DNA of 64,000 bases. It comes from Paraflavitalea soli (GTDB lineage: Bacteria; Bacteroidota; Bacteroidia; Chitinophagales; Chitinophagaceae). This document shows positions 26,269-34,744 of this stretch, one piece after another; within the stretch, counting starts at the first letter, position 1, and each line of letters starts with the position of its first letter. A program made the position numbers and the translations under genes. The stretch is from assembly GCF_003555545.1 (NCBI RefSeq), contig NZ_CP032157.1, positions 4,220,546 through 4,284,545 of the forward strand, given 5' to 3'. A model generated the notes under the pieces. It was not told the DNA's origin. It searched no databases and worked only from the letters and a program-made list of their open reading frames with translations.

Positions 26269-26568
26269 CTATTTCTGTGATTGAATGAGTTTTTCCATGG
26301 CTTTCAGGTGATCATTGAATGCCTTCCTGCCTGGCTTGGTCATGAAATATTTAGTATTAGGTTTCTTCCCCACAAATGATTTCTTCACACCTATAAAGTT
26401 CTCATTTTCCAGTGCTTTCAGGTTGCTGGCCAGGTTACCGTCCGTCACATCAAAATAGTCTTTGAGTGCATTAAAGTCAAGTGTATCATTTACAGCCAGT
26501 ATCGACATAATGCCAAGCCTGATCCTTCGTTCAAACGCCTTATGTAATCCATCGGTTAGCATGCTCAT
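26269..26568 (-). CDS. Winged-helix transcriptional regulator (HTH_34/MarR-like)
   Basis: A 99-residue single-domain regulator. RIRLGIMSILAVNDTLDFNALKDYFDVTDGNLASNLKALENENFI is the winged helix with its recognition helix (DGNLASNLKALE), and KKSFVGKKPNTKYFMTKPGRKAF forms the wing. The start at 26568 overlaps the stop of the membrane gene by 4 bp, so the pair is translationally coupled. It is the best candidate to bind the two ACTTTG dyads. Confidence 0.85.
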   Translation of the reverse strand: MSMLTDGLHKAFERRIRLGIMSILAVNDTLDFNALKDYFDVTDGNLASNLKALENENFIGVKKSFVGKKPNTKYFMTKPGRKAFNDHLKAMEKLIQSQK

Positions 26569-27194
26569 CTTTCGTACCTGTAATGCATGTAAATGCCATA
26601 AATAATATGGACCAGCCCAAAACCTGCCGCCCAGCACAATAACCCGTATTCCACGAACAGGCAGCCGGTCAACCCCAATGCTATCTCGATAAGACCTAAA
26701 CTTCTTACTTCTTCATAAGTATACTTGCTGGCATTGTACAATGCCAGTCCATAAAACAACAAGGAGAAAGGGGCTATGAAGCCAATCAATCCTTTAGTCA
26801 GCAGGATAAGGATCAGCAGCCCGCCTGCCAGTAAGGGAATAGTCATATTGATCAACAACCGCTTAGCGGTAGAATTCCAAAACTTCTCGCCTCTTTTATG
26901 TGCATTCCGGTAGGAAAGAAAAACAGCGGTGCCGATGCTCAGTATCAATACAATGATGGATAAAAAAATAACCATCAACAGGTTGGGCGGCAGATCACTT
27001 ATATTCGTCGAGTTGCTATCTAGTTGTTCAGGATTAAAGCCAAAGAACTGCCAGGCGATCCAGGCGCCTGCCAGGGCATAAATACCTGCCATAACACCTG
27101 CCAGCCCTGAGAGGGACATAAACTTAGAAGAACGCTCCATCATGGAGCGCATCTCCGCAATATCCTGGATATAACCCTGTTCGTCTTCCTGCAT
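26565..27194 (-). CDS. Six-helix membrane protein coupled to a winged-helix regulator
   Basis: A 209-residue protein from the ATG at 27194 (MQEDEQGYIQDIAEMRSMMERSSKF). A short helical N-terminus is followed by about six membrane helices. The longer frame to 27380 is rejected because it runs through the promoter, dyad and terminator. The gene order, membrane protein then small HTH, is frequent in Bacteroidota; the membrane protein may sense a signal and control the regulator, but this is inference. Confidence 0.75.
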   Translation of the reverse strand: MQEDEQGYIQDIAEMRSMMERSSKFMSLSGLAGVMAGIYALAGAWIAWQFFGFNPEQLDSNSTNISDLPPNLLMVIFLSIIVLILSIGTAVFLSYRNAHKRGEKFWNSTAKRLLINMTIPLLAGGLLILILLTKGLIGFIAPFSLLFYGLALYNASKYTYEEVRSLGLIEIALGLTGCLFVEYGLLCWAAGFGLVHIIYGIYMHYRYER

Positions 27195-27201
27195 TGAAAG
27201 T

Positions 27202-27220
27202 ACTTTGTATTTCAAAGTTA
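27202..27220 (-). promoter_or_regulatory. Shared dyad operator, copy B, overlapping a TAacTTTG -7 box
   Basis: ACTTTGtatttCAAAGT (27202-27218) starts 8 bp upstream of the ATG at 27194. The minus strand has TAACTTTG at 27213-27220, so one operator arm lies inside the -7 box. A repressor bound here would block the membrane/regulator operon. Confidence 0.68.
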
Positions 27221-27310
27221 ATGCAAAAACCGGATTCCTGCAAGGCCTGGCTATTTTTTTATTCCCAAACGGTAATTTCTCTATTCCTATGGCGAATGGG
27301 TAAAGGCCTA

Positions 27311-27356
27311 AAAAAGCCCCGTCCCGTGCAGTATACCACACGGGACGGGGCTTTTT
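27311..27356. terminator. Strong bidirectional terminator
   Basis: An 18-bp perfect stem (AAAAAGCCCCGTCCCGTG with its complement, arms 27311-27328 and 27339-27356), 10-nt loop, A-tract on one side and T-tract on the other. It ends the leftward AraC transcript (27381) before the next operon. Confidence 0.93.
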
Positions 27357-27380
27357 TTGATCAGGCACTGAGTTTACCAA

Positions 27381-28298
27381 TCAGTTGAATGACTGCCTGA
27401 AATCCAGGGGCGATACATTGGTCTTTGACTTGAATAACTTACTAAAGGACTGGGGATGTTCAAAGCCCAATTCATAGGCTATTTCACTGACGGACAGATC
27501 GGTGGTCGATAATTTCTCCTTGGCTTTCTCAATGATCCTGTCATGGATATGCTGTTGGGTACTTTGCCCGGTTAATGCTTTCAGTAATCCGCTTAAATAA
27601 TTGGGCGAAACGTTCAATGATTCAGCCACCCATTGAACGGTTGGCAATCCCTTCCCCGCCAGCTCATCGTTGCTGAACCAGGCGGTCAGCAACTCCTCCA
27701 GGCGTTCCAGCGTCCGGTGGTTGGCGATCTTCCTGGTAATGAACTGGCGCTGGTAAAACCTTTCGGAATAAGTAAGCAGCAATTCAAGCTGGGCAATGAT
27801 CACCTTCTGACTGAACTTATCGATGTTTGAATGATATTCCTGCTGAATATTCTGCATAATGCCGCCAATGATCATTTCCTCTTTCTCCGAAAGGAACAGG
27901 GCTTCATTGACCGAGTAGTCAAAATATTCATACTGTTTGATGCCTTTGGCCAGGGGTGTATTCCATAAAAAGTCGGGATGCACCAGCAGCATCCAACCCG
28001 ATTGTTTCAAAGTTGTATCCATTTCTCCCTCAATTCTTAACACCTGGCCCGGCGCCATAAAGAACATAACCCCTTCATTAAAGTCAAAGTCCTGCTGGCC
28101 ATATTTCATCTTCCCATGAAATCCCCGCTTCATGGCAATGGAATAAAAGTCCTTTACATAACCAGGTTCATTGGCCTTTAACCTGGTCACCATGGAGGCA
28201 TCGATCACACTGATCAATGGATGCTCGGGCTTCGGCAATTCCCTGAATTGATGAAACTCACTGATCGTTTTAAACCTGAGAGGTTGCTTATCTGCCAT
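27381..28298 (-). CDS. AraC-family transcriptional regulator
   Basis: A 305-residue protein with an N-terminal sensor region (FFMAPGQVLRIEGE) and a C-terminal AraC domain (SLNVSPNYLSGLLKALTGQSTQQHIHDRIIEKAKEKL, then SVSEIAYELGFEHPQSFSKLFKSKTNVSPLDFRQ). Its ATG lies 12 bp after the stop of the NAD(P)-binding protein gene, so it is co-transcribed with it. Confidence 0.93.
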   Translation of the reverse strand: MADKQPLRFKTISEFHQFRELPKPEHPLISVIDASMVTRLKANEPGYVKDFYSIAMKRGFHGKMKYGQQDFDFNEGVMFFMAPGQVLRIEGEMDTTLKQSGWMLLVHPDFLWNTPLAKGIKQYEYFDYSVNEALFLSEKEEMIIGGIMQNIQQEYHSNIDKFSQKVIIAQLELLLTYSERFYQRQFITRKIANHRTLERLEELLTAWFSNDELAGKGLPTVQWVAESLNVSPNYLSGLLKALTGQSTQQHIHDRIIEKAKEKLSTTDLSVSEIAYELGFEHPQSFSKLFKSKTNVSPLDFRQSFN

Positions 28299-28310
28299 AG
28301 CACAATTTAA

Positions 28311-29210
28311 TTATTGTCCTGCAAAAGCGGCGGCAAATTCCTGCGCAAATGCTGTCATCTTTACCTTGCCAAACTGCTCCGGCCTGTTGCGGTTATAATG
28401 TTCTGACAATAAACCACTGTGCAGGCTGGCATACATTTCTACCAGACCTGCCGCAATTTGCTTATTCATGCCAATGGATACCAGCCTGTTTAATGTTTCC
28501 TCATCGCTGATCAATATCCATTGCAGGTCGGGCTTCCCAATGGCCGCACCTAAAATACGGGCCACTTCATTACCCGTCAGCTCTTCGCTGGCTACATAGC
28601 GTACCTGCCTGCCGGTAAACGGTGTCACCAGCTCTTCAGCCACTGCCTCAGCAATATCGATGGGCGAAACCCATGGTATTACATGATCAGCCCCGTAGTT
28701 GGCTGAGATAACGCCTGCTGCTTTGATCACAGGTATATAAGCCAATAGATTGTAATAGAAGGAAACAGGCCGCATATGGGTAATGGAGATATCCGATGGC
28801 AGTTTGTTCAGGATCTCCTGCACATCATGGGCGCCGAGCAGGATGCCGTTGTCCTTATCCAAATGCGCGCCAATGGTACTAAGATTCACCACACGTTTTA
28901 CACCGGATTGTTCAATGGCCTGTGCATAGTGGTGACCCAGCTTTCTGTAATGCCCCAGCAGGTCCAGGCTTGGATCAAAATAGTTGTTGGGAGGCACCAT
29001 ACAATACACCGCATCTGCCCCGGTGAAAGTGGTCGTAAGAAAAGCTTCGTCCTCCAATGAACCGATGGCCGCCCGGGCGCCCAGGGCTTCAATGTCTTTC
29101 TGTTTGGCCGGCTGACTGCTGATAACCGTTACGGCATGTCCCTGCTGCACCAACCTTGTGGTGAGAGGCTTGCTGATATGCCCCAAAGAACCTGTAACAA
29201 TGATTTTCAT
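28311..29210 (-). CDS. NmrA-like NAD(P)H-binding protein
   Basis: A 299-residue Rossmann protein. KIIVTGSLGHISKPLTTRLVQQGH gives the GxxGxxx loop, and GADAVYCMVPPN, RVVNLSTIGAH and MRPVSFYYNLL are typical of the NmrA/quinone-reductase-2 group of atypical SDRs that often sense redox state or reduce quinones. The ATG at 29210 is chosen because the longer frame passes through a heptamer repeat. It is the first gene of an operon with AraC. Confidence 0.9.
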   Translation of the reverse strand: MKIIVTGSLGHISKPLTTRLVQQGHAVTVISSQPAKQKDIEALGARAAIGSLEDEAFLTTTFTGADAVYCMVPPNNYFDPSLDLLGHYRKLGHHYAQAIEQSGVKRVVNLSTIGAHLDKDNGILLGAHDVQEILNKLPSDISITHMRPVSFYYNLLAYIPVIKAAGVISANYGADHVIPWVSPIDIAEAVAEELVTPFTGRQVRYVASEELTGNEVARILGAAIGKPDLQWILISDEETLNRLVSIGMNKQIAAGLVEMYASLHSGLLSEHYNRNRPEQFGKVKMTAFAQEFAAAFAGQ

Positions 29211-29220
29211 TTTTGCTGTT

Positions 29221-29250
29221 TTTATTGCAGCAAAGCTCCGCAGCAATAAA
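29221..29250 (-). promoter_or_regulatory. Dyad in the 5' leader of the NmrA-like gene
   Basis: TTTATTGC (29221-29228) and GCAATAAA (29243-29250) are perfect 8-bp arms with a 14-bp spacer, 11-40 bp upstream of the ATG. It could be an operator for the AraC protein or an mRNA hairpin. Confidence 0.4.
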
Positions 29251-29264
29251 ATAGCCGGTGTAGC

Positions 29265-29272
29265 CAAATCTA
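29265..29272 (-). promoter_or_regulatory. TAgaTTTG -7 box for the NmrA-AraC operon
   Basis: The minus strand reads TAGATTTG, 55 bp upstream of the ATG at 29210, so the leader would be ~50 nt and include the dyad. Confidence 0.5.
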
Positions 29273-29311
29273 TTGTTCTTGTAGTTGAATATCCGATGTC
29301 CGCTATCCGGT

Positions 29312-29375
29312 ATCGAAGCAAACGACTGCCGATTGCCGACTGCCGACTGTCGACTGCCGATTGCCGATTGCCGAT
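29312..29375 (-). repeat. Composite intergenic repeat, copy 3 (inverted, partial)
   Basis: On the plus strand TATCGAAGCAAACG is followed by at least seven heptamers of ACTGCCG/ATTGCCG type. This is the reverse complement of copies 1 and 2, without the TTCGAAATGACA block. Confidence 0.7.
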
Positions 29376-29380
29376 CAACA

Positions 29381-30682
29381 TTACCGGTTGGTCTCACTTA
29401 CCCAATGAAATGGCCGCTCCGACAAGGGAAAAGGAGCTGTTCGCCTGCGCAGTAACAGGTACATCGAATCCTTATTGGGGTAACTCGTTAATTCCACCCA
29501 GATACTGTCTTTGATATGGTAGTTGAATTGCGCCAGAAAAGTGGAGTCGGAGAAACTGCGTCTCAGAGATATTACCTGCGTAGCGCTGTCAAACTTCGCA
29601 TTGAAGTAGCCGCGGCCATATCGCTGGCGGAAGCGCTTGTCGGTTGTCTTGATACTGCCGTCATCTGTCTTTTCAAATACGATATTCTGCCAGTACAAAG
29701 AATCGGGCTTGCTGATGTCGATCGTATCTCCCAGGGTGGTTTGCTTCACCACATCGTAGATGCCGGAGGGAACAGGTATCGTTCTTGTGACAGCAGAACG
29801 ACGGGCTGCGGCCGTAATCGAATACTCCAGTTGCGAATAGAGCACCAGCGCTACAAAGATCCATTTGGCTGCGATCGCTATGATACGGCCTCTTTTGGAT
29901 TCGTAAGGCCACAGGAACACCGGGCTTGGGGTAGCCTGCAGCTGCACAAAGAAACGGTACAGCCTGGGCATCTCCTGCACCAGCAGGTACAGGCACAAGA
30001 CCACCATCGACATGGAATTGATCTTCACCGGTATATCATAGCTCAGGTTCAACATCATCACATTGAAGAAAACACCGGTAGCGATCAATACCCCCAGGGT
30101 AGCTGTTTTGCGAAAGAGCAAGAGCACGGCTGCCACCACTTCTATTCCCCCCGAGAAGAATTGGTAAGTGGTAGAATAACCTACAAACATCCAGGAGAAA
30201 CGCATGGGCAGGTAATCACCCAATGGTGTGGCAAACTGACTGATACTGGGAAAGGGCATTTGCAGACAGAACAACTTGATGATGCCATAAATAAAGCCGG
30301 TCATAATAATAAAGTACCTGACCCAAAGGCAAAACCAATAGTTGAGTACGGTATAATTTTTTCTTTTGCGGTCCAGCAGCGACCAGATAAGCGTACCGGC
30401 AATAGCCAGGGTAACACTCATACAAACCTCCATCCACTGCTCCGGGTAATCGCCATTACCGTTGGGTGGCAGCGTAGCCGCCGGAATATGGAACAGATGC
30501 GTATTGAAGAAAAGCGCAGTGGCCCTGAATGCGGTGTAGTAGTATCGTATGAAATCGGTGCCGGGCACCACGCTCAGGATACTCCAGGGACCCAGGAAGA
30601 TACAATAGAACAGAAAGAAGAAGCGGAATACTATTCTTTGCCACCAGGCCCAGGGACTGGTGAGGGTTGCAGGGAACTTCAT
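29381..30682 (-). CDS. DoxX-like membrane protein with C-terminal soluble domain
   Basis: A 433-residue protein from Met22 (30682). Residues 1-~290 hold about seven membrane helices with the DoxX/vitamin-K-carboxylase-like spacing (YFIIMTGFIYGIIKLFCLQ, then FSGGIEVVAAVLLLFRKTATLGVLIATGVFFNVMMLNLSYDIPVK). A last helix near 295 leads to a ~115-residue polar tail rich in beta-strand pattern (SATQVISLRRSFSDSTFLAQFNYHIKDS), probably periplasmic. Function unknown; the tail is not part of ordinary DoxX proteins. A start at 30745 is possible but less likely. Confidence 0.72.
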   Translation of the reverse strand: MKFPATLTSPWAWWQRIVFRFFFLFYCIFLGPWSILSVVPGTDFIRYYYTAFRATALFFNTHLFHIPAATLPPNGNGDYPEQWMEVCMSVTLAIAGTLIWSLLDRKRKNYTVLNYWFCLWVRYFIIMTGFIYGIIKLFCLQMPFPSISQFATPLGDYLPMRFSWMFVGYSTTYQFFSGGIEVVAAVLLLFRKTATLGVLIATGVFFNVMMLNLSYDIPVKINSMSMVVLCLYLLVQEMPRLYRFFVQLQATPSPVFLWPYESKRGRIIAIAAKWIFVALVLYSQLEYSITAAARRSAVTRTIPVPSGIYDVVKQTTLGDTIDISKPDSLYWQNIVFEKTDDGSIKTTDKRFRQRYGRGYFNAKFDSATQVISLRRSFSDSTFLAQFNYHIKDSIWVELTSYPNKDSMYLLLRRRTAPFPLSERPFHWVSETNR

Positions 30683-31095
30683 GCGGTTGGTTTGCCCATA
30701 AGATACATAAAATCTCATAAACCGAACTATAGCACGTCGTCCCATTCGGGCACACCGGCCAGTTTCTCCAACAGATTGTCGGGTAAACAGGATCTGCCTC
30801 CGCCTGCTTGCTTGTTCACCTGAAATAAATACTAATGCCCTTTGTCCATTAATGCCCGCCTACTTATTTTTATCATGATGTTAAGAAATCCGGGGCAACA
30901 TAAACATATTGATACATTTCGATGTTTCTATGTATATTTGCAGTCAGCAACGCAGTCACGGCGGCCGCCCTGCTGCAAAAATCCCAACGATCTTATTGCC
31001 TGGTTTACAGCTGCAACACGATGCTACCTGCACCTGAAGCACCTCATCGTGGCATGCCTGAACTAATATATCAAAACATTCAGTTACTCCTATTT
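30683..31095. other. Divergent intergenic region with MFS promoter and ~150-nt leader
   Basis: No gene is supported here. 30683-30900 shows no clear signal. The promoter of the MFS gene lies at 30908-30940, and the leader contains a GC-rich block (30958-30970) and a CACGATG/CATCGTG dyad at 31017-31023 and 31045-31051. Frames that run through it in phase with the MFS gene are probably not translated. Confidence 0.5.
30908..30940 (+). promoter_or_regulatory. Promoter of the MFS efflux gene
   Basis: ATTG at 30908-30911 (-33-like) and TATATTTG at 30933-30940 (-7) with a 21-bp spacer. Transcription would start near 30945, about 150 nt before the ATG. Confidence 0.6.
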
Positions 31096-32319
31096 ATGAA
31101 AAGGTCTATTTACATCATGGCGCTGGGCGCCTTCGGCATTATTACTACTGAGTTTGGCGTCATCGGCATCCTGCCCGCCATCGCCAGGGAATTCAATATT
31201 TCCATCGATACGGCGGGATGGCTGCTGAGTGGCTTTGCATTGACCATTGCATTGACAGGACCGTTCACTACCCTGCTCACCGCAAAAATCAATCGTAAAC
31301 TGATCATGTGCCTGGTGCTGGCCATCTTTGTATTATCGAATGTACTGTCCGCCTTCTCTACCAGTTTTGCCATGTTGATGATCGCCCGCATTTTGCCGGC
31401 CTTCCTGCATCCTGTATTCTGGGCCGTAGCCACAGTAGCAGCCTCCAAACAGGTAGATCCCAAAGATGCGCCCAAAGCAGTATCGGTGGTATTAGGAGGC
31501 TTGAGTATCGCTACCGTACTGGGTGTGCCCATTACTACTTATGTGGCTGATCTGTTCAATTGGCAGGCATCCTTCTTCCTGGCCGGTATCATTAACCTGG
31601 TGGCTTTTGCTGCCCTGGTTTTCCTGGTACCCTCTATGCCCGTTACAGAAAAAACCTCGGTCAAAAACCAGCTCGTTATCCTGCGCAAAGGTCAGTTATG
31701 GGTCAACCTGGTGGCCACCCTCATCATGATTGCCGGCATGTTTGCCACCTATGGCTACCTGGCAGAATATTTAGGGAAGATATCCCACATGAGTGGTGGG
31801 CAGATCAGCCTCATGCTGTTGCTGTTTGGCGGTACCGGTATTGTGGGTAACTGGCTCACCGGTATTGCCCTGAGCAAAAATGTGCTGCTGACTACCCGCC
31901 TGTTCCTGCTTTCACTCATCCTCATTCACTTTGCTGCTTACACCTTTGGTGGTTTGTTTGTTCCCATGGCCATCATCATCTCCATATGGGGTTTTATCCA
32001 TACCGGAGGCTTTCTCATCGGACAAACACGCTCTACCTCCGTGGCGCCGGAAGCGCCTGAACTGGCGGCCAGCCTGATGGTATCTTTCGGTAATGCCGGC
32101 GTTACGCTCGGCACCCTGCTGGGCGGTTTTATTATTACTGCTTTCGGTGTGCAGGAAGTGATCTGGGTTAGCTCCCTCCTGCTCCTGATCACCTTCGGCC
32201 TCACCTTTGTAGTAGTTGGTAAGAAAAAGGCGGCTGCAGAAGAAGCGCAGGAGGAAGTCACAGCAACCAATACAGCAACCATTGACATAGAGGAAGCTGA
32301 ACAGGTAGCAGTAGGATGA
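31096..32319 (+). CDS. DHA1-type MFS efflux permease (AraJ/YdhP-like)
   Basis: A 407-residue transporter with 12 helices. The first helix carries FGIITTEFGVIGILPAIAREF, the signature of sugar/drug efflux DHA1 proteins. RILPAFLHPVFWAVATVAASKQV and FIHTGGFLIGQTRST are further family segments. A hydrophilic acidic tail of ~40 residues (EEAQEEVTATNTATIDIEEAEQ) is unusual. The start at 31096 places the first helix next to Met; 30922 would add leader-derived residues. Confidence 0.9.
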   Translation: MKRSIYIMALGAFGIITTEFGVIGILPAIAREFNISIDTAGWLLSGFALTIALTGPFTTLLTAKINRKLIMCLVLAIFVLSNVLSAFSTSFAMLMIARILPAFLHPVFWAVATVAASKQVDPKDAPKAVSVVLGGLSIATVLGVPITTYVADLFNWQASFFLAGIINLVAFAALVFLVPSMPVTEKTSVKNQLVILRKGQLWVNLVATLIMIAGMFATYGYLAEYLGKISHMSGGQISLMLLLFGGTGIVGNWLTGIALSKNVLLTTRLFLLSLILIHFAAYTFGGLFVPMAIIISIWGFIHTGGFLIGQTRSTSVAPEAPELAASLMVSFGNAGVTLGTLLGGFIITAFGVQEVIWVSSLLLLITFGLTFVVVGKKKAAAEEAQEEVTATNTATIDIEEAEQVAVG

Positions 32320-32337
32320 TAATATTTACAGACTGAA

Positions 32338-32931
32338 TTAAGGATTCTTCTTTGTGAACCGGTATATAGCCGTGTAGGCAACATTGGTTGTCTCACCGGC
32401 GTTCACCGGTAATTGGGCCGGTGCTTTTCCACCTGTCGTGGCTATGCGTTGAATATAAGCTACGTTGGCAAAGATGCCCGTTGCTACTTTACCCGTTTTA
32501 GGCATCAACAGCAGCCAGTCAATACCCGCCGGGTCGGGACTCGCCGCCGTTTTAGCAGGTGTGAATGCCTGTCCGTATATGGAATCCGTTACACCGGTCA
32601 GTTGCCAGCTAGGGCCGGCGGAGTGTGTGCCTACCCTGGCATTGGTTATATCATAAAGTACGGCTTCAGGGGCTACAAACACCCACTCATACGTAGCAGG
32701 ATCACTGCCTGCTTTTTGTTGCGCCTTATACTTTTGAACACCTTCTGCATAATAAGTTGCTACCCTTGTATTGCCTTTAGGCAGGTTATCAGGCAGCTCG
32801 ATCGCAGCCGGGATCACCAGTTGCTCACTTTCAGCAATATACCAGGCAGGTGGATGGGTATCTGTTTCTTTATCTTTTTTGCAGGCCAACATGGCCGTTG
32901 CCAACAGGGCAGACAATAAAATGAATTTCAT
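32338..32931 (-). CDS. DUF3455 lipoprotein
   Basis: A 197-residue protein with lipobox MLAC (Cys17). WVFVAPEAVLYD, GPSWQLTGVTDSIYGQ and WLLLMPKTG... VAYIQRIATTGGKAP form the DUF3455 pattern. The family is common in soil bacteria and fungi and has no known function. Convergent with the MFS gene, 18 bp apart. Confidence 0.85.
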   Translation of the reverse strand: MKFILLSALLATAMLACKKDKETDTHPPAWYIAESEQLVIPAAIELPDNLPKGNTRVATYYAEGVQKYKAQQKAGSDPATYEWVFVAPEAVLYDITNARVGTHSAGPSWQLTGVTDSIYGQAFTPAKTAASPDPAGIDWLLLMPKTGKVATGIFANVAYIQRIATTGGKAPAQLPVNAGETTNVAYTAIYRFTKKNP

Positions 32932-33152
32932 ATAACTATCTCGTTTTTTATTCATGGTTAATTAATTATTAGGAACATCTCCATGTTCTCTGTTTCTAAG
33001 ATCGAAAGTAGCGCTATTATAAAACAGGAAATATGCCCGATACAGGGGATGACAAGCAACCACCCTGTCCGGATCAACCCGCCATAAAGTCTACATTACA
33101 CCCGCTCTTTCAATCATATAGACAGTAGTTTTACAACCTAAAAAGTATAACC

Positions 33153-33599
33153 ATGAAAAAACACGACTTCACTACTACATTAATAGTAGATCAAACGCCC
33201 ACGCAGGTTTTTAATGCCATCAACAATCCCCTGCATTGGTGGCCGGGAAAAATAAAAGGCAGTGCAGCAAAACTTCATGATGAATTCACTTACCAGTATG
33301 AAGACCTTCATCTGTCAAAGCAAAGAGTTATTGAAATGATCCCTGATCAAAAAGTAGTATGGCTGGTTACAGAAAGTGCCATCAATTATGCGGAAGACAA
33401 AAAGGAATGGACTGGCACAAAAATAAGTTTTGAGATCACGCAAAAGGATAATAAAACTCAACTCCGTTTTACTCACTTTGGATTAAATCCTGCTATTGAG
33501 TGCTTTGAAAGCTGTTCAATGTCTTGGACGCAAATTATTCAGCAAAGTTTATCCAGTTTGATCACCAACGGTAAAGGCATCAAGCTTGTTTTAGCCTAA
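33153..33599 (+). CDS. SRPBCC (START/Bet v1-like, AHSA1) domain protein
   Basis: A 148-residue protein. TTTLIVDQTPTQVFNAINNPLHWWPGKIKGSA opens the fold, and KVVWLVTES, TKISFEITQKDNKTQLRFTHFGL and the long C-terminal helix complete the AHSA1-like hydrophobic-ligand cavity. Ligand unknown. Single gene; 32932-33152 and 33600-33802 show nothing certain. Confidence 0.88.
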   Translation: MKKHDFTTTLIVDQTPTQVFNAINNPLHWWPGKIKGSAAKLHDEFTYQYEDLHLSKQRVIEMIPDQKVVWLVTESAINYAEDKKEWTGTKISFEITQKDNKTQLRFTHFGLNPAIECFESCSMSWTQIIQQSLSSLITNGKGIKLVLA

Positions 33600-33802
33600 A
33601 TATTCCTGCATCCACTCTTTTCCCCTGCAGCACACCAGGCCCGGACCGCTACTGGCGCCCTGCGGTGCTTGCAAGGGATTATTTTTCCTATTGTTACAAC
33701 TTATCAATCCTTTAATACACTTTATCGAATAAATACTACCAATTACGCATCACCAATAGGTAAGGCCTCTCGTAAGGACTACTTTAGCAGGAAATAATAA
33801 GC

Positions 33803-34372
33803 ATGTTGTTCTCTCCTTTTAACAACCGGTCTTTGTGGTATTGTACCTGCCTGGCCTTTTGCCTTTTAATAGGAGGCTGTATGACTACCCCTCCGGAAAG
33901 ATATTTCGACCTGGCCGTTCTAAATGCCAACATGCTCAACGGTATATCCAATGATGGGACTATGCCTGAGCTCACCTATCCTTCCGCAAAAATGGTTGAT
34001 GGCAATAAAGATAAAACGGTGGTGATGAAGCGCAAGGAAATGATGGACCAAAAGATCCTATTCCTGGAACAAAACTTTGAAAAGCTGCAGGACCTGAAAG
34101 AAACGCCGCAAACAAAAGAGATGTTGCAAACTGCTATAGCATTGAATAAGTATGTGATCGCCATTTACAAAAATGAGTACCAACAACTGGCGAAGTTATA
34201 TGATGACGGCGCCCCAGCCACGCAAATTAAAGCCATGGCCCAGTCCATCCACGACAACTATTACACTACCTACGAAACGCTTTTTAATAAACTGATCAGC
34301 ACAGGAAAAGCATATGCCGCCCAAAATAATATCGAGGTAAATTGGGGAATACAAACCAGCCCATCAAAGTAA
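33803..34372 (+). CDS. Putative lipoprotein, unknown function
   Basis: A 189-residue protein with a signal ending LLIGGC (Cys26). The mature part is mostly helical with a polar, Lys/Met-rich pattern (VVMKRKEMMDQKILFLEQNFEKLQDLKE, then NKYVIAIYKNEYQQLAKLYDDG). No known family is recognised. Coding is supported by the lipobox and uninterrupted frame. Confidence 0.7.
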   Translation: MLFSPFNNRSLWYCTCLAFCLLIGGCMTTPPERYFDLAVLNANMLNGISNDGTMPELTYPSAKMVDGNKDKTVVMKRKEMMDQKILFLEQNFEKLQDLKETPQTKEMLQTAIALNKYVIAIYKNEYQQLAKLYDDGAPATQIKAMAQSIHDNYYTTYETLFNKLISTGKAYAAQNNIEVNWGIQTSPSK

Positions 34373-34444
34373 TATTTAATGGCCCAATAGGCCGGTGATG
34401 CAGAGTTAAAAGAATGTATATATTAGGGAATTGGCTTTTTACAG

Positions 34445-34452
34445 TACATTTG
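34445..34452 (+). promoter_or_regulatory. TAcaTTTG -7 box
   Basis: TACATTTG lies 16 bp upstream of the ATG at 34469, giving a leader of about 12 nt. Confidence 0.5.
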
Positions 34453-34468
34453 GCCACGACCCTTCTTT

Positions 34469-34744
34469 ATGACAACGACTACCTTACTTTACTTCGGAAA
34501 AGCAATTTGTACCATTGTAGGCTGGGCAGGATCAATAGCCTATCTCCTGGGTTATCTCCTGCTTACCATGAAGAAACTGAAACCCGACAGCAAAACTTAT
34601 CATGTACTGAATGTGGCAGGCGCCATAGGCCTTACGATCAATGCCATTCTTTTACAGGACTTCCCCAATATAGCGGTCAATGTAGCCTGGGGCGTCATAG
34701 CCGTAGTGGCCATCTGGTCTATTACGCGACGGAAACAAAGTTGA
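34469..34744 (+). CDS. CBU_0592-like small membrane protein
   Basis: A 91-residue protein with three helices. GWAGSIAYLLGYLLLTMKKLKPDSKTYHVLNVAGAIGLTINAI is the pattern of the CBU_0592-like family, with the conserved Asn near the second helix. The 3' end overlaps the convergent TetR gene by 23 bp. Biological role unknown. Confidence 0.75.
   Translation: MTTTTLLYFGKAICTIVGWAGSIAYLLGYLLLTMKKLKPDSKTYHVLNVAGAIGLTINAILLQDFPNIAVNVAWGVIAVVAIWSITRRKQS

Noticed and set aside
27195-27380. 62-residue extension of the six-helix membrane protein
   Set aside because: It would cross the dyad, -7 box and terminator.
29211-29381. 57-residue N-terminal extension of the NmrA-like protein
   Set aside because: It translates the heptamer repeat and promoter and lacks a normal start context. 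Met at 29210 begins the Rossmann loop directly.
29516-30823. 435-residue plus-strand frame
   Set aside because: It is antisense to the DoxX-like gene, has no hydrophobic or motif pattern, and is rich in Gln/His/Arg as expected for a shadow frame.
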